Below, one piece after another: positions 1-8,274 of a stretch of DNA of 64,000 nt; position 1 is the first letter of the stretch; each line of letters starts with the position of its first letter. Location: positions 1 to 64,000 of the forward strand of contig DATJUX010000025.1 in NCBI GenBank assembly GCA_035502095.1. Direction: 5' to 3'. This DNA is from JAKANT01 sp035502095 (GTDB taxonomy: Bacteria; Pseudomonadota; Gammaproteobacteria; Burkholderiales; Burkholderiaceae_F). The notes beneath the pieces are model-generated. The model worked only from the letters and a program-made list of their open reading frames with translations. It made no database searches and was not told where the DNA came from. The translations under genes and the position numbers were made by a program.

Positions 1-84
1 TGGAATGACGCCGCTCAACGCTCCGCGGGCACTGCTACGGTTGCGGGGGCTCGACCTGCGGCATAATGCACCTTCGCCGGCTAC

Positions 85-111
85 TAAAGATTGTGGGCGC
101 ACGGCCGATAG
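85..111 (+). promoter_or_regulatory. Sigma-28 (FliA) type promoter of the chemotaxis receptor
   Basis: TAAAGATT at 85-92 and GCCGATAG at 104-111 are separated by exactly 11 bases. The known flagellar sigma-28 consensus is TAAAGTTT-N11-GCCGATAA, so 14 of 16 positions match and the spacing is right. It lies 46 bases upstream of the receptor start at 158. The inference is that the receptor is expressed with late flagellar genes. Confidence 0.8.
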
Positions 112-157
112 AGAGACGTAGGACGGAACGCGCCAGTGCGCGTGGAAAGCGACACGC

Positions 158-1603
158 ATGACAATTGGTAGAAAGATCACGATTGGGGCCTGCGCAATGC
201 TCCTGTTAAACGTAGGGTCCGGCATATCGTCGTTTGCGGGGCTGAATCGGCTCCAGAACGATTTGAACTATTACGTTGAGCGGGCGGCCAAGCGTGACGC
301 CATGGCGGCTGAGATCCGCGCCCTAGCGGCCGAAATGGGGTCGTTGGAGCGCGCCATCTTGATTCGGGGCATGCTCCAGGACCAGGCAGGTGTGGCGCGC
401 CACAAGCAGGAGTTTCAGGCCGTTACCGGCAAGATGGAAGACCGGTTGGGGAAGATGCAGGCCCTCACCGACCGAGGCGATTGGCGGTCGGCTATCCAAA
501 AGGTCGCGGATGATGTAGCGGCGGCCAAGGCCGCGCACGATCGCCTGACTGGGGCGCTGGACGCGCAGCAGGCGGATCTGGCCATCCGGCTGTACGACGA
601 GCAGATTATGCCGCTCGCGGCTCGCGTGGGAGAAAGCGCCATGCGGTTCATGCAAGAGAACGACACGGCTGCGGAGACGGCTCGTGCCGAGACGCAAAGC
701 CGCTCGGTGCTGGTGAAGTGGATGGCCTCGGTGCTGGGTCTGCTGTGCGTCGCCATGGGCGGAGCGCTGGTGTTTACGGTGCGGCGATCCAGCCGGGATC
801 TGCAGGTGATCACCTGGGAGATCGACATGCGGGCCGCCCAAGTGGCGGATGGCGCCGCGCAAGTGTCCAATACCAGCCGGACGTTAGCCGAAGGCGCGAA
901 CCGGCAGGCCGGATCGGTGCAGACCACCTCGGAGTCGAGCGAAGAATTGGCCTCCATGACGGTGCGCAACAGGGACAATGCAGTGTCGGCGGCGGCTTTG
1001 GCTTCCAAAGAAGACCAGGACATTGCCGATGCCAACCGCACGCTGGACAAAATGCTCCGCTCCATGTCGGAAATCAGTTCCGCCAGCGACCAGATTTCCA
1101 AGATCATCAAGGTGATCGATGAGATTGCCTTTCAAACCAACATCCTGGCGCTGAATGCGGCGGTGGAAGCGGCCCGTGCCGGCGAGCAGGGGCGCGGGTT
1201 TGCGGTGGTGGCCGCCGAGGTGCGCAGCCTGGCGCAGCGCAGTGCGCAGGCAGCACGCGAGATCAAGAGCCTGATCGTCGACTCGGTGTCCAGGGTCGAG
1301 TCGGGCAGCACGCTAGTGTACGAAGCGGGGCGCACGATGGCGGAGATCGTGGCGCAGGTCAAGCGCGTGACCGATCTGATCGGCGAGATCACGAGCGCGA
1401 CGATGGAGCAAAGCGCGGGGATCGGGCAGGTGAATCAAGCGGTGACGCAACTGGACCAGATGACGCAGCAGAACGCGGCGCTGGTGGAGCAAAGCGCCGC
1501 GGCCGCACAAAGCCTGAACGATCTGGCCGACCGGCTGGGGCAGGCAGCGACGACGTTCAAGCTGGGCCACGCAGAAGCGCGGCCGGTCGTCGCGCACGCG
1601 TAG
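158..1603 (+). CDS. Methyl-accepting chemotaxis protein
   Basis: Inner-membrane chemoreceptor of 481 residues that passes ligand signals to CheA/CheW. A first membrane segment lies at about residues 7-28, a periplasmic helical (four-helix-bundle type) region follows to about 186, and a second membrane segment spans about 187-207. The cytoplasmic signalling hairpin is clear: IAFQTNILALNAAVEAARAG and GRGFAVVAAEVRSLA at about 321-355. I see no convincing HAMP domain between the second membrane segment and the methylation helices, which is unusual. The C-terminus lacks a WxxxF-type CheR-binding pentapeptide. A sigma-28 promoter precedes it. No che or fli gene is adjacent, so this is an orphan receptor. 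The ligand is unknown. Confidence 0.93.
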   Translation: MTIGRKITIGACAMLLLNVGSGISSFAGLNRLQNDLNYYVERAAKRDAMAAEIRALAAEMGSLERAILIRGMLQDQAGVARHKQEFQAVTGKMEDRLGKMQALTDRGDWRSAIQKVADDVAAAKAAHDRLTGALDAQQADLAIRLYDEQIMPLAARVGESAMRFMQENDTAAETARAETQSRSVLVKWMASVLGLLCVAMGGALVFTVRRSSRDLQVITWEIDMRAAQVADGAAQVSNTSRTLAEGANRQAGSVQTTSESSEELASMTVRNRDNAVSAAALASKEDQDIADANRTLDKMLRSMSEISSASDQISKIIKVIDEIAFQTNILALNAAVEAARAGEQGRGFAVVAAEVRSLAQRSAQAAREIKSLIVDSVSRVESGSTLVYEAGRTMAEIVAQVKRVTDLIGEITSATMEQSAGIGQVNQAVTQLDQMTQQNAALVEQSAAAAQSLNDLADRLGQAATTFKLGHAEARPVVAHA

Positions 1604-2188
1604 CGGACGAGCGTCCGTGGTCAGCGAGCGTGCCGTCCTCGGCATTCAGCTGCGGTCTTTGCTTACAGCGCTGCTTCCGGCGAGCTCAGGCGTCGTGCGG
1701 ACGCGGTGCGCACACTCGAAGCGAGCCGCGGAAGCCCACCTGCGCTCAAGCTGCCACGAAGACCGCGAGGCCGCCGGCAGATCCACGACGGAGTATTCAA
1801 GGCACGCGATCAGGCGCTTCAGCTGTCCGCGGCGGTAACCGCGCGGTCGCCGTAGAACGCCTATTCACGGCGCCACCGTCGACCGCCGGGGGCGGAACGG
1901 CTGTGCCGATACATTGGGGCACCGGCTGCTCGGTGTACGACATGCGACTTTCCCCAAACTGCTGTGCGACCTTCGGACTTCGAACGTCCGGCGCGCGACC
2001 GTGACCCGGCACGCGGGCAGGTCGCTGCGACGATCCGCAAGGGTCGCGCTCGTTCGATCCTGCGGGGAAGCGTGGAACGATCACCGCGGAGCGGATCGTC
2101 CATGCTGCGTCGAAGTCCGCGAACGTCGGCAATGGGGGATATCGCTCGCTTGGTTCCCGGCGAGAAAGCGACGTCGGCTCCACTCCCC
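1604..2188. other. Gene-free stretch between receptor and cytochrome genes
   Basis: About 585 bases hold no reading frame with convincing codon structure or a recognisable product. Just after the receptor stop, CGGACG and CGTCCG (1604-1617) could form a short stem, but no T-run follows. Open frames on both strands are rich in Arg, Pro and Ser, as expected of non-coding high-GC DNA. It may be a decayed gene, but I recognise no remnant. Confidence 0.5.
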
Positions 2189-3463
2189 TCAGTCCGCCGG
2201 CACCCCGCGCGACCGCCCAACCTCCGCCGCCGTGGTGGGCTCCGCCGTGTTCCCCCACGACCCGCGGATGAACGTCACGACCGACGCCACCTGCTCGTTG
2301 CTGAGGTCCTGATAGAAGGGTGGCATGCCGTACGGGCGCGGATTGCCTTCCGTGCTCGGCGGGAACCCGCCGCTCAGCACCATGCGTATCGGGTTGACCG
2401 GGTTGCGCATCGTGATCGCGGGATTGTTGGCGAGCGGCGGATAGATGCGCGGCACGCCTTCGCCATTGCGCTGATGGCAGGTCTCGCAGTAGTCCTTGTA
2501 GACCCTGGCGCCGGTTTTCATCATCGCCGCGGCCTGTTCGTCGCTCGGACCGCTTTGCAGGAGCGGCGTCGACGCTTTCTTCTCGCTCTGCGCCCGGAGG
2601 TAGGTGGCCATCGCCTTGAGATCGGTGAGAGAGAGGTCCGACAGGCTGTGCCGCACCACGTCGGCCATCGGACCGAACACGGCGCTGCGCTCCGAGGTGC
2701 CGGTGCGCAGCAGTTCGACGATCTCGGTGATTTCCCAGTCGCCGAGGCCGGTTTCCTTGCTGGACGTGAGCGACGGCGCGTACCAGTTCTGCACCGGTAT
2801 CAGCCCGCCGGAATAATCGTCGTCATCGGTGATGGCGCCAAGCGCGTTGCGCGTGGCATGGCAGGCGTTGCAGTGCCCGAGTCCTTCGACCAGGTACGCG
2901 CCGCGGTTCCACTCGGGCGACTGGGTCGGATCCTCCTTGAACTCGCCCGGCTTGAAGTACAGCGCGCGCCATCCCGCCATCAGCTGGCGCTGGTTGTACG
3001 GGAAGCCCATCTCGTGCGGCCGGCTCTTCTGCGCCACCGGCTGGAGCGACATGATGTAGGCGTAGATCGCGTCGCTGTCCGCACGCGTCACCTTGGTGTA
3101 GTTGGTATACGGGAACGCCGGGTAGAGAAACGATCCGTCCTTCGATCGCCCCTCGTGCATCGCACGGTAGAAATCGTCGGCGCTCCAGCTGCCGATCCCG
3201 TACTGCTTGTCCGGCGTGATGTTCGGCGTGTAGAGCACGCCGAACGGGGTCGGCATCGCAAGGCCGCCGGCGAACGGCTGCCCGCCGCGCACCGTGTGGC
3301 AGGCGGTGCAGTCGCCGGCCGCCGCGAGGTATTCGCCGCGCTCGATCTGCTCGCGCTTCGGATCGGCCTTGGCGGCCGGCGGGGGCGGCGGCTCCTGCTT
3401 CGAGCAGGAGACCAGCAGCAGCATGAAGGCGACGCAACCGGCAATGAGTTGAGGACGCGGCAT
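2189..3463 (-). CDS. Triheme c-type cytochrome lipoprotein (dehydrogenase electron-acceptor subunit family)
   Basis: A 424-residue exported cytochrome with three CXXCH haem sites: CTACH at 52-56, CNACH at 198-202 and CETCH at 326-330. The N-terminus is a lipoprotein signal ending LLLVSC (Cys20), followed by a proline-rich linker, so it is probably anchored to a membrane facing the periplasm. Length and haem spacing match the cytochrome subunit of membrane alcohol, aldehyde or gluconate dehydrogenases, which passes electrons from a periplasmic dehydrogenase to the respiratory chain. The start chosen is the one giving the signal peptide; an extended frame upstream overlaps the next gene. It lies 8 bases after the diheme cytochrome gene, in the same direction. 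The partner dehydrogenase is not in this window. Confidence 0.9.
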   Translation of the reverse strand: MPRPQLIAGCVAFMLLLVSCSKQEPPPPPAAKADPKREQIERGEYLAAAGDCTACHTVRGGQPFAGGLAMPTPFGVLYTPNITPDKQYGIGSWSADDFYRAMHEGRSKDGSFLYPAFPYTNYTKVTRADSDAIYAYIMSLQPVAQKSRPHEMGFPYNQRQLMAGWRALYFKPGEFKEDPTQSPEWNRGAYLVEGLGHCNACHATRNALGAITDDDDYSGGLIPVQNWYAPSLTSSKETGLGDWEITEIVELLRTGTSERSAVFGPMADVVRHSLSDLSLTDLKAMATYLRAQSEKKASTPLLQSGPSDEQAAAMMKTGARVYKDYCETCHQRNGEGVPRIYPPLANNPAITMRNPVNPIRMVLSGGFPPSTEGNPRPYGMPPFYQDLSNEQVASVVTFIRGSWGNTAEPTTAAEVGRSRGVPAD

Positions 3464-3471
3464 CGTTCGTC

Positions 3472-4188
3472 CTATTTGCGCGTGATGCCGCCGCATTCGA
3501 GCGGCGGCTTGACCGAACCTGCGAGCGCGGGGCGGGGATTGGCGGGTATCGGCTGCGCAACCAGCCAGGCGGTGACCGCGGCGATGTCGGCGGGCGTGAG
3601 CCGCTGCGCCACCTCGTGCATGCAGTCGGGCGCCATGGCATGGCGCTGGTTGTTCTTCCACGCACCCACCTGCGCGGCGATGTAGTCGCCGTAGAGCCCG
3701 ATCAGGCCGGGAATGGCGGGTTCGACGCCGGTGAGCGTCTTGCCATGGCACTCGGCGCAGGCCGGGATCTGCCGCGTCGGGTCGCCCTCATTGGCGAGCT
3801 TGCCGCCGCGCGCCAGCACGTCGGCGGGCGCGCGCTTCAAAGGGCCCGGATACGGCGTGTTGAGCTTGGAGTAGTGATCGGCGATCTCGAGCAGGTACGT
3901 ATCCGAGAGGTGCGCGATCATGTAGTTCATGAGCGCGAACTCGCGCCGCTTTTCACGAAAGTTGACCAGCTGGTTGTAGAGATAACCCGCGGGTTTGCCT
4001 GCGAGGCGCGGGTAGTACTCGTTCTTGAGCAGTCCCTCGCCCTGCTCGCCGTGGCAGATCGAACACGCCTTCAGGCGTTGTTCCAGCGTATCGGGCGGCG
4101 CCTTCACTTGTGCCGAAGCCGGCGCCGAAACGCAACCCGCCGCGAGCGCGAGCACCCATCCCACGCAGCGAATGGCGCCGGGCCTCAT
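3472..4188 (-). CDS. Diheme cytochrome c (c4-like)
   Basis: A 238-residue periplasmic cytochrome with a signal peptide ending near ASAQ (residue 27) and two haem c sites, CSICH at 42-46 and CAECH at 144-148, in two similar halves as in the cytochrome c4 family. Family members shuttle electrons between dehydrogenases or bc1 and terminal oxidases. The ATG overlaps the stop of the upstream Bug gene (ATGA), and the triheme cytochrome follows closely, so the three are probably cotranscribed. Its partner is inferred to be the triheme cytochrome, from position only. Confidence 0.9.
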   Translation of the reverse strand: MRPGAIRCVGWVLALAAGCVSAPASAQVKAPPDTLEQRLKACSICHGEQGEGLLKNEYYPRLAGKPAGYLYNQLVNFREKRREFALMNYMIAHLSDTYLLEIADHYSKLNTPYPGPLKRAPADVLARGGKLANEGDPTRQIPACAECHGKTLTGVEPAIPGLIGLYGDYIAAQVGAWKNNQRHAMAPDCMHEVAQRLTPADIAAVTAWLVAQPIPANPRPALAGSVKPPLECGGITRK

Positions 4189-5162
4189 TCCCGTGCTCCC
4201 CCGGCGGCCTTGATGATCGGCGTCCAGCGCGCGACCTCCGACTTCATCCAGGCCTGCAGCGCGGCCGGCGTCGCCTCTTGTTGCGTGGCCGGCACCGCGC
4301 TGAGTTCGGCCAGGCGAGTCGTGAACACCGGGTCCTTCAGCGCTGCCTGCAGTGCGGCCGCGAGCCGGTCGACGACAGGCTTCGGCGTTCCCTTGGGCGC
4401 GAACAGGCCGTGCCAGGCGGTGATCTCGACGCTGGGATAGCCGCTCTCGGCGAACGTCGGCACGTCCTTCAGGCTCTCGAGGCGCTTCTTCGTGGTCACG
4501 GCGTAGACCTTGATCTGGCCGCTGCGGATGAGCGGCACCGTGTTCGTCGTCTGGTCGCACATCAGGTCGATCTGGTGCGACAGCAGGTCGGTCATCGCGG
4601 GGCCGGTGCCCTTGTACGCCACCGGCGTCATCTGCACGTGGAGCGCTTTCATCAGCAGCAGGCCGCACAGGTGCGACACCGCTCCGCGTCCCGCGTGCGC
4701 GAAGTTGACTTTCATGCCGTTGGTGCGGATCCAGGCGACGAGTTCCTTCAGGTCGCGCGGCGGCAGGTTGTCGCGCCCTACCAGCGTCATCGGCACGTCG
4801 GCGATGCGGCCGATCGGCTGGAAGTCGGCGATCGGGTCGTAGGCCAGCTTCGGATACAGCGCCGGCGCGGCCGCCTGCCCGACGTGGTTGACGAGCAGCG
4901 TGTAGCCGTCGTTCGCGGCTTTCGCCACCCGCGTCGCGCCGACGGTTCCGCCTGCACCGGCGACGTTTTCGATAACGACCGGCTGCTTCAGGCCGTTCGA
5001 CATCGCGTCGGCGAGCAAACGGGCGACCGTGTCGGTCGGCCCATTGGCCGCGAACGGAACGATCAGCGTGATCTGCTTGGCGGGATAGTCCTGTGCGAAC
5101 GCCTGGCCGGCGATCGCCAGCAGGGACACAAACAACCAGCGCATGGGTCGTGCTCGCATCAA
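4185..5162 (-). CDS. Bug-family tripartite tricarboxylate transporter substrate-binding protein
   Basis: A 325-residue periplasmic solute-binding protein with an N-terminal signal peptide cleaved near QAFA. The start of the mature protein, YPAKQITLIVPFAANGPTD, is the hallmark of Bug (TctC-type) receptors, as are GAGGTVGA and the two-lobed architecture. Such receptors bind carboxylates or small aromatic acids for TctAB permeases, but most betaproteobacterial copies are orphans; no tctAB is present here. It overlaps the following cytochrome gene by four bases. The first ATG is used; an ATG six codons later (MRWLFV) gives an equally good signal peptide. The ligand cannot be told from sequence. 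Confidence 0.93.
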   Translation of the reverse strand: MMRARPMRWLFVSLLAIAGQAFAQDYPAKQITLIVPFAANGPTDTVARLLADAMSNGLKQPVVIENVAGAGGTVGATRVAKAANDGYTLLVNHVGQAAAPALYPKLAYDPIADFQPIGRIADVPMTLVGRDNLPPRDLKELVAWIRTNGMKVNFAHAGRGAVSHLCGLLLMKALHVQMTPVAYKGTGPAMTDLLSHQIDLMCDQTTNTVPLIRSGQIKVYAVTTKKRLESLKDVPTFAESGYPSVEITAWHGLFAPKGTPKPVVDRLAAALQAALKDPVFTTRLAELSAVPATQQEATPAALQAWMKSEVARWTPIIKAAGGARE

Positions 5163-5295
5163 GGGCTCCGCGGGTGCGTTGCGCGATGGGCCTGCCGCGC
5201 GCGCGGCTACGTTACGCCGTATCGGCGGGCGTTTTCAAGCGCGGCAGGCGCACGCATCGCGCAAACCCGCGTGCGGATACACGGTGTGCACAGTC

Positions 5296-5904
5296 TTACT
5301 CCGAGGTGAAACGAACGCGGTCGCCCGGACAGGGAACCATCAGGTCGCGCACGTCGTCGTTGGGATCGAGCCAGCGCGCGTAGTCCGGCGGCGCCACGAT
5401 GACCGGCATGCGGTCGTGGATGTGCATCAGCGCCGCGTTCGCATCGGTGGTGACGACCGTGTAACTGTGCACCGCCGGATCGTCGCGCGTGCGGTCCTTC
5501 CACCATTCCCACAGGCCGGCCAGCGCGAACAGCGGCTCGTCCCTCAGCACGATGCGCCACTTGATGCGCCGGCCCTTGGGCCCGCTCCACTCGTAGAACG
5601 CGTTCGCCGGGATCAGGCAGCGGCGCGCTTCGAACGCGCCGCGGAAGGCGGCCGCGGTCGCGACCGATTCGGCGCGCGCGTTGATGCAACGGGTGCCGAA
5701 CGTCAGGTCCTTGGCCCACGAGGGCACCAGGCCCCAGCGCGCCAGCGCGCATTCGCGGGCGGTGCGCGCCTTGTTCAGGCGGACGATCGGATTCAGCTCG
5801 GTCGGGCGCACGTCGGCGTTGGGCGTGAAATCGGGCACCGAGGGCACCGAGAACTTGGCGCGGATCGCGGCCGGGTTCTCCGACAGATCGTAACGGCCGC
5901 ACAT
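5296..5904 (-). CDS. yedK: SRAP domain abasic-site processing protein (HMCES/YedK family)
   Basis: A 202-residue protein with the SRAP fold. After Met removal the protein begins with the catalytic Cys2 (MCGRYDL), which in HMCES/YedK forms a thiazolidine crosslink with abasic sites in single-stranded DNA. Other family residues are visible: the INARAES segment, FYEW, and the HDRMPVI motif carrying the active-site His. The start was fixed by the need for Cys at position 2; a longer open frame upstream is spurious. It lies 7 bases downstream of the small coiled-coil gene. Role: protection of abasic sites during replication. Confidence 0.93.
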   Translation of the reverse strand: MCGRYDLSENPAAIRAKFSVPSVPDFTPNADVRPTELNPIVRLNKARTARECALARWGLVPSWAKDLTFGTRCINARAESVATAAAFRGAFEARRCLIPANAFYEWSGPKGRRIKWRIVLRDEPLFALAGLWEWWKDRTRDDPAVHSYTVVTTDANAALMHIHDRMPVIVAPPDYARWLDPNDDVRDLMVPCPGDRVRFTSE

Positions 5905-5911
5905 GCCGTCA

Positions 5912-6214
5912 CTAGTGCGCCTGCAGCAGTTCCTGTTGCAGCTGCCGCATCTGCGCGTCGTTGATCGAAATCTGCTGTCCCAGCGACTCCTGCTCCCGCC
6001 GCACGCGATCGAGCTGCATTTCAAGGTCGCGTCGCTCGGCATCCAGGCGCGCGGCCTGGTCCTTCATCTGGTTGCGTTGCGATTCGAGGAGGGCAATCCG
6101 GGCGCGGATCTCGGGCGGCGCCGCCGCAGCCGGGCTGCGTTGCGCGAGCACGACCTGCGGCAATGCGCTCATGACCACCAGGACGATCGCCGCGCGGCGG
6201 CTTTGTACATGCAT
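5912..6214 (-). CDS. Small exported coiled-coil protein
   Basis: A 100-residue protein of unknown function. A signal peptide ends at about VLAQ (residue 25). The rest is a charged helix rich in Gln, Arg and Glu with heptad character (residues 35-98), predicted to be a coiled coil. It sits between the cyclodeaminase-like gene and the SRAP gene, 7 bases from the latter, all on the minus strand. No catalytic motif is visible. It resembles small periplasmic YbgF-like or OmpH-like helices only in composition, so no function is assigned. Confidence 0.7.
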   Translation of the reverse strand: MHVQSRRAAIVLVVMSALPQVVLAQRSPAAAAPPEIRARIALLESQRNQMKDQAARLDAERRDLEMQLDRVRREQESLGQQISINDAQMRQLQQELLQAH

Positions 6215-6234
6215 CGGGTCGCTCCAGTGCGCCT

Positions 6235-7155
6235 TCACTGCGCGCGCTGCCAGACGAGGTTTGCCAGCGCGATGTCCTCCAGGCCGATGCCCACCGACTT
6301 GTAGATCACGATGTCGCCGGGCCGGCGCGTGTACGAGGTGCCATGCACGAGCAGCTTGCCGATTTCGACCACGCGCGCGGCCTCCAGGATCCCCGGCGCG
6401 GCGCGCACGAACTCGCCGGCTTCGGCCATGGCGGCGGTCAGCCATTCGACGACGATCAGGTCGGCGCGCCGCAGCAGCGTGTCGTCCAGCTCGCGCGCCT
6501 GCGGCGTGCTCGCGCCGATCGCAGTCACCAAAGCACCGGGCTTGACCAGGGCGCCGTCGAACAATGGCTCGGTCGAGCGCGTGCACGTGCAGATCACGTC
6601 CGCCGCCCGCACGGCATCGGCGCTCTCGCTCGTCCGCGCAGGCACGCCGAACTCGGTGGCGATGAACTGGGCCAGGCCGGCCGCGTCGCTACCGCTTGCG
6701 ACCAGCACTTCCTTGAAGGGCCACGTGAGCAGGAACGCCTCGGCGTGGGCGCGCGCCTGGATGCCGGTGCCGAACAGCGTCAGCACCGAGGCGTCGCGGC
6801 GCGCGAGATGCCGGACCGCGACGGCGCTCGCGGCGGCGGTGCGCAGGCGCGTGATCTCATTGGCCTCGATCGTCGCCAGCGCCTCGCCGGTACGGGCCGA
6901 GAACAGCACGATCACGAAATTGAAGCGCTCGCCGACCGTCGCATAAACCTTGGCGCCCAGCACGCCGCTCGCCGGCAAGGCCGCGCCGAGCGCCGACAGC
7001 ATCGTGTTCGTGCCGCCATGCTCGCTCGACGCCCGCACGCGCGGCGCCACCGCGCCCGCTCCGTTGCCGAACTGCTCGAAGGCGACCGCCATGGCGTGGA
7101 TCGCCTCGCGCATGGTGACGAGCTGGGCGACTTCGGCGTTGGTGATCACGCGCAT
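6235..7155 (-). CDS. Ornithine cyclodeaminase / mu-crystallin family protein
   Basis: A 306-residue NAD(P)-dependent enzyme of the OCD/mu-crystallin family. Near the N-terminus the ketimine-reductase-type fold is visible (GAKVYATVG at about 68-76), then ITRLRTAAASAVA, then the Rossmann motif GTGIQARAHAEA at about 132-143. The family includes ornithine cyclodeaminase, alanine dehydrogenase and ketimine or pyrroline-2-carboxylate reductases, and members cannot be told apart reliably by sequence. It is divergent from ybiB, with about 130 bases between. The ATG at 7155 gives normal family length. Confidence 0.88.
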   Translation of the reverse strand: MRVITNAEVAQLVTMREAIHAMAVAFEQFGNGAGAVAPRVRASSEHGGTNTMLSALGAALPASGVLGAKVYATVGERFNFVIVLFSARTGEALATIEANEITRLRTAAASAVAVRHLARRDASVLTLFGTGIQARAHAEAFLLTWPFKEVLVASGSDAAGLAQFIATEFGVPARTSESADAVRAADVICTCTRSTEPLFDGALVKPGALVTAIGASTPQARELDDTLLRRADLIVVEWLTAAMAEAGEFVRAAPGILEAARVVEIGKLLVHGTSYTRRPGDIVIYKSVGIGLEDIALANLVWQRAQ

Positions 7156-7284
7156 GGACGGCTCCTGCCGGTTCGGGAATCCAACCGGGTACCTGCCAAT
7201 GTAACGCGCCGGCGTTACGCGCGAGTACCCCGCTGCCGGTCAGCGGCCGATGGGGGCGCCGCGCGTAGCATGCGGCGCGACGCC

Positions 7285-8262
7285 ATGAGCGAAACCGAGG
7301 GCACTGGCGGGTTCTACGCGCGCGTGATCAAGCGCCTCGGTCGCAACGCCCGCGCGGGGGAGCACGGCCCGCTCGAAAGCGCCGATGCGAAGCGCCTTTG
7401 GCACGACTTGCTCGCCGAGCGGTTCACACCTGCGCAGGAGGCGGCCCTGCTTATGGGGCTGCGCGTGCACGGCGAAAGCGCCGCGATGCTGGCCGCGTTC
7501 GCGCGCGTCACGCTCGATGCAAGCTCGCGCGTCGCTGCGCCGCCGGACAAGGCGGTCGTGGTCCTGCATTGCCTCGGTACCGCGCGCAAGCAGCCGATCC
7601 TCGCGCCGTTGCTGGCTTTCGCGCTCGCGCGCGCGGAGGTCCCGGTGCTGATGGTGACCCACGACGCGCGGCGCGGCGCCAACACCGCTGCCGTGCTCGG
7701 GGCGCTCGCCGAGCGTGCGGCCGACGATGCGCACGACGCCGCGCTTCAGCTGGCGCGCCGATGCTTCGCGTGGGTGCCGATCGAGCGCATCGCGCCGGGT
7801 CTGGCCCGCGTGCTGGCGCGCCGCGCCGAACTCGGCTTTCGCAACAGCGCACACTCGCTGGTCAAGCTGCTGGTGCCGATCGAAGGCGACGGCGTGGTCG
7901 TCGCGAACTACACCCATGCGCCGTACCGGCAGTCGTTCGCCCAGGCCGCGCATCTGCTGCGACTGTCGGCGCTCCTGGTGCGTGGCACCGAAGGCGACCC
8001 GGTCGCGTGGGAGGCTGATGCCCATCCGTCGCTCGCGTGGATCGGCGGCGAGCCGACCGGGTCGCCCGTGCAAGCCGAGGTGATCGCGGGTGAGCCCGCG
8101 TCGCTGCCTCAGGTCGCCGACACCGACGCGACCGCCCGTTTCACGGAAGACGTGTTGCAAGGGCAACTCCCGATGCCGGCACCGATCGCGCGCCAGTACG
8201 AGTGCCTCGCTTATCTCGCCGCCACGGCGGCCGACCCGGCGCAACGAAGACAGGCTGCATGA
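7285..8262 (+). CDS. ybiB: YbiB family (TrpD2) nucleic-acid-binding protein
   Basis: A 325-residue homologue of E. coli YbiB, with the fold of anthranilate phosphoribosyltransferase. The N-terminal helical domain (GPLESADAKRLWHDLL, then FTPAQEAALLMGLR) and the nucleoside-phosphorylase-like domain are intact. Known YbiB proteins are not TrpD enzymes: they form dimers that bind DNA and RNA cooperatively, and E. coli ybiB is LexA-regulated. The HNSAHSLVKLL-type segment (here RNSAHSLVKLLVP) is conserved. An ATG five codons upstream (7270) is an alternative start. It precedes the cupin-like gene by 12 bases. Confidence 0.88.
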   Translation: MSETEGTGGFYARVIKRLGRNARAGEHGPLESADAKRLWHDLLAERFTPAQEAALLMGLRVHGESAAMLAAFARVTLDASSRVAAPPDKAVVVLHCLGTARKQPILAPLLAFALARAEVPVLMVTHDARRGANTAAVLGALAERAADDAHDAALQLARRCFAWVPIERIAPGLARVLARRAELGFRNSAHSLVKLLVPIEGDGVVVANYTHAPYRQSFAQAAHLLRLSALLVRGTEGDPVAWEADAHPSLAWIGGEPTGSPVQAEVIAGEPASLPQVADTDATARFTEDVLQGQLPMPAPIARQYECLAYLAATAADPAQRRQAA

Positions 8263-8274
8263 CATCATCGCGGT

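Noticed and set aside
1964..3685. A 573-codon open frame on the plus strand opposite the triheme cytochrome
   Set aside because: It is rich in Arg, Ala, His and Gly with no domain, and the opposite strand has three haem motifs and a signal peptide. It is a shadow of high-GC coding.
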